Source: Bacteroidia bacterium (GTDB taxonomy: Bacteria; Bacteroidota; Bacteroidia; J057). Taken from it: a DNA stretch of 64,000 nt. Below the pieces are notes generated by a model. That model made no database searches. It was not told the DNA's origin and saw only the letters and a program-made list of their open reading frames with translations. The DNA is taken from the NCBI GenBank assembly GCA_030430575.1, contig JAUIKF010000022.1:54441-118440 (forward strand), in the 5' to 3' direction. Every line of letters starts with the position of its first letter. The stretch's first letter is position 1. Shown here in pieces: positions 36,150-44,188 of the stretch. The position numbers were made by a program, and so were the translations under genes.

Positions 36150-37373
36150 ATGATAAAATCGATAAAACTCACCAATTTTTTCAGCTTTAAGGATGAGCTT
36201 ATTTCTTTAGATCAGCAGGTTAACTTACTGATTGGTATAAATGGGTCAGGAAAATCTAATCTGTTGAAAGCAATTCAATTATTAAAAATAGGTGTTGAAG
36301 GGAACGCAACTGATACTGCTCTTGTAGAATTAATAGTCAATAAATGGGGTGGATTTGACAATATTTATTGTAAAACTAGTGAGAAAGGATCATTTTCTGA
36401 CTCCATTGGGTTAGAGTTTAAGTTGAATGGCGATATCTTATCGAGTTATGGAAATGGGGTGATGAGTTTTAGAGATGATATTATTTATAAAATCATATTA
36501 ATAAAAAAACCATCCACAGATAATTATTATATCAGTGAGAAGATCCAAGGGACCAAAGGATATATATACTTGGACTTCATTAATGGGAATGGGAAGGTTA
36601 GAGAAAGACAAGAGTCAGGAGAAATTCCTCCAATATCTTATGATGATTATAATCCTCAAGAATTGGCATTAGCCAAAATATCAGATTTTGATAAGGATAG
36701 ATATTTGCCTTTGGTGACAATCAAAAAGGCAATAAAAGATATTATTGTATATGATTATTTTAATACCTCTCCAAATAGTAAACTTAGGAGCCCCATGAGT
36801 GCCACTTCAGGTGAGAGAAGGCTTCTAAGTGATGGGGGAAATTTGCCTCAGATTTTAAACTATATAAAAATTAATCATAAGGACTATTACCGGGAAATAG
36901 AGAAAAAATTGCAAGATGTAAATGAAATGTTTTCTGGATTTGATTTTAATTTCCTTGGCTCAGGAATTTTTGAATTAATGCTAGATGAGGATAAACTAAA
37001 CAGTGCTGTACATATCACTCATGTGTCAGATGGAACGCTAAGATATTTATGTCTACTTTCAATTTTTTTTAATCCAAATAGGGGGCGATTTATTTGTATT
37101 GATGAACCAGAAGTAGGGCTACATCCAGATATGATATTCAATATCACCAACTCTCTTTATGAATCATCTTATGAATCGACATTTATGGTAGCTACCCATT
37201 CTGAAAGTGTGTTAAATAGTTTTAATATAGAGAATGTAAGGGTTTTTGAAAAAGATGTAAACAATACTACAAGAGTAGCAATGTTTACAGAAAAAGACTT
37301 TGAAGGATGGTACGAGAATTACTATCCAGGAACCATGTGGAAAGAAGGCGATTTTGGAGGGAAAAGGTGGTAG
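36150..37373 (+). CDS. AAA family ATPase (OLD/RecF-like) of a two-gene Toprim module
   Basis: A 407-residue ABC-class ATPase. Walker A is GINGSGKSN (residues 29-37), the signature-like SDGTLRYLCLL starts near 293, Walker B is FICIDEPEVGLHPD (from 314) and the H-loop is ATHSESVLNSF. The fold matches AAA_21/OLD-type ATPases without a fused Toprim. The DUF4276 gene follows after 19 bp. The DNA is markedly AT-rich against its neighbours, suggesting transfer. Analogous ATPase-plus-nuclease pairs are phage-defence systems; function here is inference. ATG 36150 begins the conserved MIKSIKLTNFFSF. Confidence 0.85.
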   Translation: MIKSIKLTNFFSFKDELISLDQQVNLLIGINGSGKSNLLKAIQLLKIGVEGNATDTALVELIVNKWGGFDNIYCKTSEKGSFSDSIGLEFKLNGDILSSYGNGVMSFRDDIIYKIILIKKPSTDNYYISEKIQGTKGYIYLDFINGNGKVRERQESGEIPPISYDDYNPQELALAKISDFDKDRYLPLVTIKKAIKDIIVYDYFNTSPNSKLRSPMSATSGERRLLSDGGNLPQILNYIKINHKDYYREIEKKLQDVNEMFSGFDFNFLGSGIFELMLDEDKLNSAVHITHVSDGTLRYLCLLSIFFNPNRGRFICIDEPEVGLHPDMIFNITNSLYESSYESTFMVATHSESVLNSFNIENVRVFEKDVNNTTRVAMFTEKDFEGWYENYYPGTMWKEGDFGGKRW

Positions 37374-37392
37374 GAAGTTTAACGATGTCCTA

Positions 37393-37938
37393 ATGAAAAC
37401 GAAACGACTATTTATTGAAGGAACCCAAGACCAATCAAATGGAACATTACGCCAGGGTTTTCATAAGCTTCTTATCCAAGAATTGAAGGGAAGAATGCCA
37501 AAAATTGTTATGGGAAATGGGAAAACACAAGCTATTCGGAAATTCAAAAAAAACAAACTAAGTGATTTTAGCTACTTGTTAATAGATCTGGATAATGTTG
37601 AAAGTGAAAAAGGAACTGAATTGCTGAAATATAAGGTATCCACTAAAGAGGATGCCATATTTTTTATGATTCAGGAAATGGAGGCTTGGTTTCTTTCTCA
37701 ACCTCACATATTAGATGATTTCTACAAAGTCAGCATATCTTCAAAACTGACTAAGAGAAACCCTAAAGAGATAGCAGACCCAGTAGCAGTACTTCAGAAG
37801 GCTACTAAAAACACAAGAAAGGGAAAATATCACAAAGTAAAGCATGGAACGGCACTCTTAGAATTACTAGATGCTAAAAAACTCAAAAAATCATTTAGCG
37901 AGTTTGAAAAGCTTATTGACAAACTTTCAAATGACTAA
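37393..37938 (+). CDS. DUF4276 family, Toprim-like protein
   Basis: A 181-residue protein whose first strand ends in FIEGTQDQ (Glu9) and whose third strand carries LLIDLDNVE (Asp65, Asp67), the Glu and DxD of a Toprim metal site. EMEAWFLSQP near residue 95 is typical of DUF4276. Together with the ATPase it reconstitutes, on two chains, the ATPase-Toprim combination that OLD and GajA nucleases carry on one. The frame is open from 37300, inside the ATPase gene, but the Toprim fold starts at ATG 37393. AT-rich like its partner. Confidence 0.8.
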   Translation: MKTKRLFIEGTQDQSNGTLRQGFHKLLIQELKGRMPKIVMGNGKTQAIRKFKKNKLSDFSYLLIDLDNVESEKGTELLKYKVSTKEDAIFFMIQEMEAWFLSQPHILDDFYKVSISSKLTKRNPKEIADPVAVLQKATKNTRKGKYHKVKHGTALLELLDAKKLKKSFSEFEKLIDKLSND

Positions 37939-37942
37939 CCCC

Positions 37943-37973
37943 TTGGTTCTCTCCTCACTTTCCCTTACCTTTG
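37943..37973 (+). promoter_or_regulatory. Promoter of rpsP
   Basis: TTG (37943-37945) and TACCTTTG (37966-37973), spaced by 20 bp, match the Bacteroidota -33/-7 consensus precisely. The ATG of rpsP is 46 bp downstream of the -7 box. It begins only 5 bp after the DUF4276 stop, so the AT-rich module ends just before the housekeeping promoter. Confidence 0.75.
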
Positions 37974-38019
37974 CCAGCTCATTTAAATAATTATCATTTA
38001 GTCCAAGATTTGTGGTTAT

Positions 38020-38652
38020 ATGCCAGTAAAATTAAGACTCAGAAGACAAGGCCGTAGGAAGGCTCCGCACTATGCGATTGTTGCCGCCGATAGCCGCTCC
38101 CCAAGGGATGGTAGATACATCGAGAAAGTTGGATTCTACAACCCTATTGCTCAACCCGCTCATGTCCATATCGACCAAGACCTGGTGATCAAATGGATGA
38201 AAAACGGGGCTCAACCCACCGGTACAGTTCGCGACATCTTGCGCCATACAGGCACTACCCTCAAGTATGCTTTGGTGAAGCAAGGAAAGTCGGAAGAACA
38301 AGTAGCTGCGATCTATGATCGCTGGTTGGAGGAAAAGCGCAAAAAGCGCAAGAAGAAAATGATCTTGGTAGATGCCGCTGGCAATCCACTGGAAGAAGTA
38401 CCAACGGCTGCTGCCGCAGCACCTGCCGCTACTCCTGCAGAGCCTGCAATGGATGCACCAGCTGACGATGCTGCAGAGGCTGCAGACACTGCTGAGGCCA
38501 CGGCCGAAGAGGTGGCAGCGGAAGCGCCAGCCGAAGAAGCACCGGCGGAAGAACCTGCTGCTGAAGAAGCTCCTGCAGCTGAGGCAGCGGAAGCTGAAGT
38601 ACCTACGGCAGAGGCATCTGCTGAAGAAGAGGAAGAAAAAGCTGCTGACTAA
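38020..38652 (+). CDS. rpsP: 30S ribosomal protein bS16 with a long Ala/Glu tail
   Basis: The first about 85 residues are a normal bS16: PVKLRLRRQGRRKAPHYAIV, DSRSPRDGRYIEKVGFYNP, RHTGTTLKYALVKQG. The remaining about 100 residues are a basic stretch (LEEKRKKRKKKMI) followed by an Ala/Glu/Pro repeat tail (AEEAPAEEP and similar). Extended bS16 is common in Bacteroidota, but this tail is long, giving 210 residues in all. It is followed by rimM, the standard neighbour. Confidence 0.95.
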   Translation: MPVKLRLRRQGRRKAPHYAIVAADSRSPRDGRYIEKVGFYNPIAQPAHVHIDQDLVIKWMKNGAQPTGTVRDILRHTGTTLKYALVKQGKSEEQVAAIYDRWLEEKRKKRKKKMILVDAAGNPLEEVPTAAAAAPAATPAEPAMDAPADDAAEAADTAEATAEEVAAEAPAEEAPAEEPAAEEAPAAEAAEAEVPTAEASAEEEEEKAAD

Positions 38653-38679
38653 AGCTTGTTTTTCAACAACATACAGAAT

Positions 38680-38705
38680 GCCATCCCTATCGCGATAGGG
38701 ATGGC
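38680..38705. terminator. Perfect 26-bp palindrome between rpsP and rimM
   Basis: The centre is CCCTATCGCGATAGGG, extended on both sides to GCCAT...ATGGC, so the RNA forms a 12-13 bp stem with almost no loop. T residues follow only loosely (TTCTTTGTTTG). It is probably a partial terminator reducing rimM relative to rpsP. Confidence 0.7.
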
Positions 38706-38740
38706 TTCTTTGTTTGCTCCATTACTCCAATTTACCCCCA

Positions 38741-39298
38741 ATGAACAAGACCGAATATGTAGAGCTCGGCTATATTGCCAAAGCGCACGGGATTCGCGGC
38801 CAACTCAAAGTGGTCCTAGATGTATATGACTTGCGTGAATACTTGGAGGTAAAAGTGCTGTACCTCGCCAAAGGCGATGCGCCACTCAAACCCTGGCGAG
38901 TGAAATCCTTGAATGCGCCATCACCACAAATGATCCTATTGGAATTGGACGGGATTGAAGACCGTAATGCGGCTGAGGCGTTGAAGGGAACGACCATTTA
39001 CTATCCTACGGCAGCCCTGCCTAAGTTGCCTGATGGGCACTTTTATTTTTATGAAATCACAGGGTTCGAGGTGGAAGATAAAACTGCCGGTGGAATTGGA
39101 CAGGTAAAAGAAGTTCTGGATCTGCCCAATAATGAATTGCTGGTAGTTGATCACAAGGGAAAAGAAGTCTTGATTCCTATGAAGGAGGACATCCTGACAA
39201 GGGTCGATAAGGCTGCTAAAACGGTGCATGTAGACCTTCCAGAGGGGCTATTGGAGTTATATACGGAAGAGGGAAGTGTGGAGGAAGAGGAGGAGTGA
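38741..39298 (+). CDS. rimM: Ribosome maturation factor RimM
   Basis: Assists maturation of the 30S head domain, binding protein S19. The 185-residue protein has the N-terminal RimM domain (YVELGYIAKAHGIRGQLKV, LDGIEDRNAAEALKGTTIYYP) and a PRC-barrel domain (FEVEDKTAGGIGQVKEVLDLPNNELLVV, VLIPMKEDILTRVD). A short Glu-rich tail ends it. The start at ATG 38741 is where homology begins; the frame is open nine codons further upstream. Its neighbour rpsP supports the call. Confidence 0.96.
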   Translation: MNKTEYVELGYIAKAHGIRGQLKVVLDVYDLREYLEVKVLYLAKGDAPLKPWRVKSLNAPSPQMILLELDGIEDRNAAEALKGTTIYYPTAALPKLPDGHFYFYEITGFEVEDKTAGGIGQVKEVLDLPNNELLVVDHKGKEVLIPMKEDILTRVDKAAKTVHVDLPEGLLELYTEEGSVEEEEE

Positions 39299-39376
39299 TT
39301 TATTGGCATCCTTCATTCCTGTCAAAAGTAATTGACACTTAGCAAGTGTCAACTACAGATGATGACAGCCGATTTA

Positions 39377-40135
39377 TTATCCCAAAAAGGATCGAAAAAA
39401 CAGATCTAACCTTTCAGTTCCATCGTGATATTTGGATGGCATTTCCTTGGCTGCTAGATCACAACGCGCGAATTCCGCGGTGATAAAAGCTTCTATTTCA
39501 GAAACCAACGGGATCACGTCTGCCTCAATCGATAGATGCTTTTTTGCAACCAAGTCTTCGACCGCAGCGCGAATCGCAGGCTTATCCTCAAGCTGGACCT
39601 TGAGTTGCCCAAACTCCATCGGAGGGACTTCCTGCCGATCCACAATCCAGCTAGCTGCAAGCAAAGGACGCAATACATAAAAATAGGTTTTGAGCTTGAT
39701 ATGACCATCCTTAACTCCCGATCTATGAGAGTTTTTTGCAAGCCCCAAATAGTGATAAGTAGTTGCTTTTGGCACAAAATAATGCTCCCTTAATTCCCAC
39801 AACCGCTCTCTGAAATTGTCTGCTTCATGATATACGATAGGGGACTGCAACCATTCATATGGCGTAGCATTTGATTTGGAGAAGAGGTTCAGTGCTTTTC
39901 TGGCTTCCCAGCCAGCAATGTCCAGCAGGCCCTGCATAGGCATATTGATCCCATCTTTTCGATCACGAATAGACAAATACCAATTTTGGTGATGCGCATA
40001 GATGAAGCGAACATCATAATCGCTGTCTTCAGATCCTAGGCCCCAGGCTCGGCTTCCACTTTCACAGGCGTATAAGATGCGAATATTTCTTTCTTGAGCG
40101 ATGTCACTTAGGGCTTGTTGAATTTGAGGTTTCAT
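39377..40135 (-). CDS. RlaP/YcgL-type nucleotidyltransferase
   Basis: A 252-residue DNA-polymerase-beta-fold nucleotidyltransferase. The active site is CESGSRAWGLGSEDSDYDV (Gly27-Ser28, Asp39, Asp41). It matches the COG3541/PF10127 family, whose members are associated with RNA repair. The frame is open to 40300, but the earlier residues would derive from the tandem gatagaatgag repeat, and ATG 40135 precedes the family's first helix. The gene upstream encodes a second, longer member of the same superfamily. The substrate is unknown. Confidence 0.85.
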   Translation of the reverse strand: MKPQIQQALSDIAQERNIRILYACESGSRAWGLGSEDSDYDVRFIYAHHQNWYLSIRDRKDGINMPMQGLLDIAGWEARKALNLFSKSNATPYEWLQSPIVYHEADNFRERLWELREHYFVPKATTYHYLGLAKNSHRSGVKDGHIKLKTYFYVLRPLLAASWIVDRQEVPPMEFGQLKVQLEDKPAIRAAVEDLVAKKHLSIEADVIPLVSEIEAFITAEFARCDLAAKEMPSKYHDGTERLDLFFRSFLG

Positions 40136-40146
40136 GGGGGGAAGAG

Positions 40147-40196
40147 AATGATAGAATGAGCGGATGATAGAATGAGCGGATGATAGAATGATAGGA
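40147..40196. repeat. Tandem (gaatgagcggatgata) repeat between the two nucleotidyltransferase genes
   Basis: About three tandem units of gaatgagcggatgataga. They occupy most of the gap between the two minus-strand genes, immediately before the start at 40135. A diverged pair of the same unit lies at 1635-1675. Confidence 0.75.
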
Positions 40197-40208
40197 GGAT
40201 TACTTATT

Positions 40209-41276
40209 TTATTTTTGATACCACGCTTTTCTGATTTGTACCAAAATAGCTTCAATTTTGTCCCTATCTGGCCTTTCTGGCAAAGGGCTTTTCGTTGCAA
40301 CTACTTCGATCTGTGCTAGTTTAGCTTCAGCCCGTTGGATGAGCTGTTCGTATGTGAATGCGCCTGCGCGTATTTCAAGGAGTTCTTGGCGGTTGGGTCG
40401 GTGAACGATCAACTTGCCATCTCGGAGAATCTCTTCCGCCATGTCCAAGAGGCGAAAGGTATGCATCATATTTTTGGCGTCATAGTTTTTTCCATGTGCT
40501 AGGGTGTTTTGATACCGTGTATCATTGCGTTTTTCCACCCATTCCCAATACGCTTTATAATCCTTGCAATAGCGCTGATAACCATCTTTATTAAAGTATA
40601 AGTGGGCACGCATAGACGAGCCTTTGGGGACACTGCTCAAGGAAATATCATTTGCAGCAGGTTTTTGCATAATGCCCCTGAAGCCATTTTGACCACTTTC
40701 GTCATGATACAGCGCAAATAACCCCTTCACGTGTGGTACCTTAACCAGCCCACAAGCTTCTTGGCTGACCTGTTCCTTTTTCACCCATTCAAGTAGCGGT
40801 TGCGTTCGGTTCCTTTCGATGACATGGCAGAAGTGCAAAATGGATTTACGTTCCTTTGCCATCGGGTTGAGAATTTTCTTATTTAAACCACGCGCTTTCT
40901 TGATTTGAGCCATGGCATATCCAGCAAAGGTGTCTTTACATAGTTTTGAAAGAAAGAGGTCAGGTGTCAGTAAATCAAACAGCGGGTGTTTATAGCGCGT
41001 GTTTTGAGGGGCTGGAGCGAGCATCTCCAGAAGATTGGGGTTATTTTTTGCCAACAATTCCACAAATCTCGCCAATTCATAAAAGACAATGTCGTTGCTC
41101 TCATTATTGACCTGCTCTATTTTGGATAGGCCAAAAAACAACCTTTCAGGAAGGATAAATACGCCTTTGATATCAGTATCCGAAGTAGGGACATCCAATC
41201 CATACGCACGGCTACCACTGATGCCTTCAAAGAGGATCCAGTTTTTGTCGTGAAGTGTATCTAGGGTAATGTCCAT
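40209..41276 (-). CDS. Second RlaP-type nucleotidyltransferase
   Basis: A 355-residue protein whose active site is EGISGSRAYGLDVPTSDTDI (Gly21-Ser22, Asp33, Asp35). The long C-terminal region (NPMAKERKSILHFCHVIE, NTLAHGKNYDAKNMMHTFRLLDMAEEIL) is helical and probably contacts RNA or regulates the catalytic domain. It belongs to the same superfamily as its downstream neighbour but is longer and only distantly similar, so they are not a recent duplicate. The start is 1 bp after the LytTR regulator stop, implying co-transcription. Confidence 0.82.
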   Translation of the reverse strand: MDITLDTLHDKNWILFEGISGSRAYGLDVPTSDTDIKGVFILPERLFFGLSKIEQVNNESNDIVFYELARFVELLAKNNPNLLEMLAPAPQNTRYKHPLFDLLTPDLFLSKLCKDTFAGYAMAQIKKARGLNKKILNPMAKERKSILHFCHVIERNRTQPLLEWVKKEQVSQEACGLVKVPHVKGLFALYHDESGQNGFRGIMQKPAANDISLSSVPKGSSMRAHLYFNKDGYQRYCKDYKAYWEWVEKRNDTRYQNTLAHGKNYDAKNMMHTFRLLDMAEEILRDGKLIVHRPNRQELLEIRAGAFTYEQLIQRAEAKLAQIEVVATKSPLPERPDRDKIEAILVQIRKAWYQK

Positions 41277-41277
41277 C

Positions 41278-41991
41278 TTACAACGTATTGATCCGCTTCA
41301 TAAAATCAGCCTTATAGCTTTTCCCAATCGGCAATTCCTTGTCATCGAGTTCGATAGTATTTCCATAAACTGACCGAATGTTCGGAAGGGCCACGATATA
41401 TGATTTATGGATACGGGCGAAAGATGCTGACGGCAATAAGGCTTCCATGTACTTCATGGTTTGGTACACGATATGTCGCTTCTTCTGGGTATGAATAGCG
41501 ATATATTCGCGCATGCCTTCGATATACAAAATATCTGCATAATACAGTTTCACAAGCTTATAATCTGCTTTTATAAAAAAATGATCCTGAGCTACTTCAG
41601 GAGTGGGCGAAGCCGTAATTTGATTTGGCTGAAGACGAAGGCGGTGCAGTTCCGAGGCTTTATTGACAGCTTGTACAAAGCGTTCAAAAGAAAACGGCTT
41701 TACCAGATAATCCACTGCATCTAATTCAAACCCTGTAACGGCATGCGCCGCATAGGCTGTCGTAAAGACCACCAACGGCGGCCGTTTGAGCGTCCGCAAA
41801 AGCTCCAATCCACTGAGATTAGGCATTTGAATGTCCAAGAACATAAGGTCTATCTCCTCTTTTTGAAGATGAGATAGGGCTTCAAGTGCATTTTTGCACT
41901 GACCGATAAGTGCCATCTCAGGCAGCTTGCCCAAATAAGCTGCTAGCAGTTTTCTGGCTGGATGTTCGTCGTCAACGATAAGGGTACGCAT
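41278..41991 (-). CDS. LytTR family response regulator
   Basis: A 237-residue two-domain regulator. The receiver has the acidic pair VDDE, phosphoacceptor Asp53 in LMFLDIQMP, Thr in FTTAYAAHAV and Lys in YLVKPFSF. The LytTR DNA-binding domain starts near residue 140 (FIKADYKLVKLYYADILYIEGMREYIAIHT) and contains FARIHKSYIVALPNI. No histidine kinase is adjacent; upstream is repeat copy C and a divergent glycosyltransferase. It begins a likely three-gene minus-strand unit with the two nucleotidyltransferases, separated from the first by 1 bp. Confidence 0.93.
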   Translation of the reverse strand: MRTLIVDDEHPARKLLAAYLGKLPEMALIGQCKNALEALSHLQKEEIDLMFLDIQMPNLSGLELLRTLKRPPLVVFTTAYAAHAVTGFELDAVDYLVKPFSFERFVQAVNKASELHRLRLQPNQITASPTPEVAQDHFFIKADYKLVKLYYADILYIEGMREYIAIHTQKKRHIVYQTMKYMEALLPSASFARIHKSYIVALPNIRSVYGNTIELDDKELPIGKSYKADFMKRINTL

Positions 41992-42011
41992 AATGGGTGA
42001 AAATACGAAAA

Positions 42012-42260
42012 AGACCGCTCAGGCCGAAGACGGCCTTCGCTGCGGGACCGTTCGGCCTGCGCCCTCACTGCGAGACCGCTCGCCTTTCAGGCTCGCTGCG
42101 AGATCGCTCGAAGACTCGCTACGAGACAAGAGACAAAATGACCTGCCTTTAGTCTCACAGCGAGGTGAGTCTTCGAACCGAGCGGTCTCGCAGTGAGGCC
42201 TTTAGCCCGAACGATCTCGCCTCTCGCAGCGAAGGCGAGTCTTCGAGCCTGAGCGGTCTC
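42012..42260. repeat. Long GC-rich inverted repeat, copy C
   Basis: A 249-bp element. Its left 39 bases are identical to copy A (783-821). The right end reads GCCTGAGCGGTCTC as in A. The interior iterates units such as gcgagaccgctcg and cgagcggtctcgc with short palindromic spacers (cctttcagg, aagact). The centre CCTGCCTTTA (42142-42151) is the inverse of the centre of copy A. It separates divergent genes, 20 bp from the LytTR start and 36 bp from the glycosyltransferase start. Confidence 0.9.
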
Positions 42261-42280
42261 CCAGTCTCTAAAATTCTCCT

Positions 42281-42288
42281 TATCTTCG
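42281..42288 (+). promoter_or_regulatory. Weak -7-like element after repeat copy C
   Basis: TATCTTCG differs by one base from TAnnTTTG and ends 8 bp before the ATG at 42297. The -33 region would fall inside the right end of the repeat, so the repeat may supply part of the promoter. Confidence 0.35.
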
Positions 42289-42296
42289 CGCCTGAT

Positions 42297-43493
42297 ATGC
42301 CAAAAGTACTCCGTATCCTCAATCGCCTCAACATCGGTGGCCCCACCTTCAACGCAGGTTACCTCACCAAATACCTGGAACCAGATTATGAGACCCTGCT
42401 GGTCGCTGGTCAAAAAGATGAAGCAGAAGCCAGTTCTGATTTTATCATCAAAGACTTGGGTCTTAAGCCTGTGTATATCCCAGACATGTATCGTGCGATC
42501 AATCCCCTCAATGACCGCAAAGCATATCGCCATTTGCGTCAATTGATCCGAGAATACCAACCTGATATCGTGCATACCCATGCGGCTAAAGCAGGTGCTT
42601 TGGGGCGTCTGGCGGCGATTCATGAAAATGTGCCTGTGGTGTTACACACGTTTCATGGCCATGTATTTCACTCCTATTTCAATCCGATCAAAACGCAGGT
42701 CTTCTTGCGGATTGAGCGCTATTTGGCAAAGCGATCTTCTCGGATCATTGCGATTTCGCGATTGCAGAAGCAAGAGCTGGGAGAGGTGTTTAAGGTAGCG
42801 CCTTTGGACAAAATTGAACAAGTTCCCCTAGGGTTTAATCTAGCGCGTTTTCAGGAGGGGATTGCGGAGAAAAGGATTACTTTTCGCAAAAAGTATCAAT
42901 TGGCGGATGATGAAATCGCGATAGGAATTATCGGAAGATTGGCGCCTGTGAAAAATCATCCGCTTTTTCTCCAAGCCCTCAAACAGGTTTTGGGCCAGAC
43001 AGACAAAAAAGTCCGGGCATTCATCATCGGTGATGGGGAGGAACGGGAAGCTTTGGAGACCCTTGCGGAAGAATTGTCTATTCCTTTTGCCACAGAAAAA
43101 GACCTCTCTCAACCCCAACCGCTGACATTTACCAGTTGGATACGGGAGATAGATGTGGCGAATGCAGGATTGGATGCTGTGGTCCTTTGTTCATTGAATG
43201 AAGGAACACCTGTGAGTTTGATTGAAGCGCAGGCTGCCAATAAGCCGATCATTTCTACGCGTGTGGGGGGAATAGAAGATGTAGTGAAAGAGGGCGAAAC
43301 AGCATTATTGTCAGACTCGGGGGATGTAAATGGATTTGCCCAAAACCTCCTCCAACTCATCGAAACAGAAGGCATGCTCCAGCAAATGGGGCGTGATGGC
43401 GCAGCCTATGTCATGGAGCGTTACAGTTACCAGCGATTGGTAAGTGACATGAAGGAACTATATGACCGCTTGTTGGGAATTAATAATGAGTGA
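42297..43493 (+). CDS. Glycosyltransferase family 4 protein
   Basis: A 398-residue GT-B glycosyltransferase with LRILNRLNIGGPTFNAGYL at the N-terminus, DIVHTHAAKAGALGRLAA and VLHTFHGHVFHSYF in the acceptor half. The donor half has IGIIGRLAPVKNHPLFLQAL, FIIGDGEEREAL and VLCSLNEGTPVSLIEAQAANKPIISTRVGG. The last is the E-x7-E nucleotide-sugar motif. The frame is open upstream to 42165, but those 44 codons lie in repeat copy C. Acceptor unknown; cell-surface polysaccharide synthesis is probable. Confidence 0.93.
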   Translation: MPKVLRILNRLNIGGPTFNAGYLTKYLEPDYETLLVAGQKDEAEASSDFIIKDLGLKPVYIPDMYRAINPLNDRKAYRHLRQLIREYQPDIVHTHAAKAGALGRLAAIHENVPVVLHTFHGHVFHSYFNPIKTQVFLRIERYLAKRSSRIIAISRLQKQELGEVFKVAPLDKIEQVPLGFNLARFQEGIAEKRITFRKKYQLADDEIAIGIIGRLAPVKNHPLFLQALKQVLGQTDKKVRAFIIGDGEEREALETLAEELSIPFATEKDLSQPQPLTFTSWIREIDVANAGLDAVVLCSLNEGTPVSLIEAQAANKPIISTRVGGIEDVVKEGETALLSDSGDVNGFAQNLLQLIETEGMLQQMGRDGAAYVMERYSYQRLVSDMKELYDRLLGINNE

Positions 43494-43540
43494 TTGACTG
43501 ATTATTAATTGGGAGAAATAATCAATAATCTTTTGCCTCG

Positions 43541-44188
43541 ATGCCAAACAAAGACCTCATTCAATACTATGCCTTGCGTGCAGCTGAGTACAATCGTGTG
43601 TACCAAAAGCCTGAGCGACAAGTAGATCTTCAGCAGATGCAACAGTTTTTACCTAAACAACTAGCGCATAAAAAAGTGTTGGAGATCGGTTGTGGTACAG
43701 GGTACTGGACCGTTCACATAGCAGAAAAAGCAACGGAAGTGCTGGCAACAGACATCAATACAGAAGTATTGAAGATAGCTCAGCGACAGCCTTATGTTTG
43801 GGAGAATGTCACCTTTCAGCAGGTCGATATGTATGACCTGAAAGGGGTTGAAGGCACCTTCGATGCTATTTTTGCGGGTTTTATCTGGTCACATGTATCT
43901 GTCCAGGACCTGCCAGATTTACTCAGCAAACTACGCCAAAAATTGAACCCTGGGGGGCAGTTTGTCTTTGTAGATAATAACTATGTGCCGGGAAGCAGTA
44001 CGCCAATTGCTGGCGAAGACAGCCATGGAAATACCTTCCAGCTTCGGAAATTAGAGGATGGTTCTTCCCATCAAGTCCTCAAAAATTTTCCTACGGATGA
44101 GGCATTGGAGCAAATGTTAGGACCATTTGTCTCTGAACTTCAGCTCCGACGCCTCCCTTATTATTGGGTGCTTAGCGGATCAGTGTAA
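43541..44188 (+). CDS. Class I SAM-dependent methyltransferase
   Basis: A 215-residue methyltransferase. Motif I is VLEIGCGTGYWT (about residues 47-58), followed by EVLATDIN (motif II), FDAIFAGFIWSH (motif IV region) and LNPGGQFVFVDNN (motif V region). The family resembles methyltransferase domains 11/25. It follows the glycosyltransferase gene by 47 bp, so they may be co-transcribed. The substrate cannot be read from the sequence. The 3' end overlaps the convergent type B protein gene by 17 bp. Confidence 0.9.
   Translation: MPNKDLIQYYALRAAEYNRVYQKPERQVDLQQMQQFLPKQLAHKKVLEIGCGTGYWTVHIAEKATEVLATDINTEVLKIAQRQPYVWENVTFQQVDMYDLKGVEGTFDAIFAGFIWSHVSVQDLPDLLSKLRQKLNPGGQFVFVDNNYVPGSSTPIAGEDSHGNTFQLRKLEDGSSHQVLKNFPTDEALEQMLGPFVSELQLRRLPYYWVLSGSV

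Noticed and set aside
38680..38705. Regulatory operator between rpsP and rimM
   Set aside because: The perfect palindrome sits in an intergenic gap after a stop codon and fits an RNA hairpin better; no regulator binding such a site is suggested nearby.
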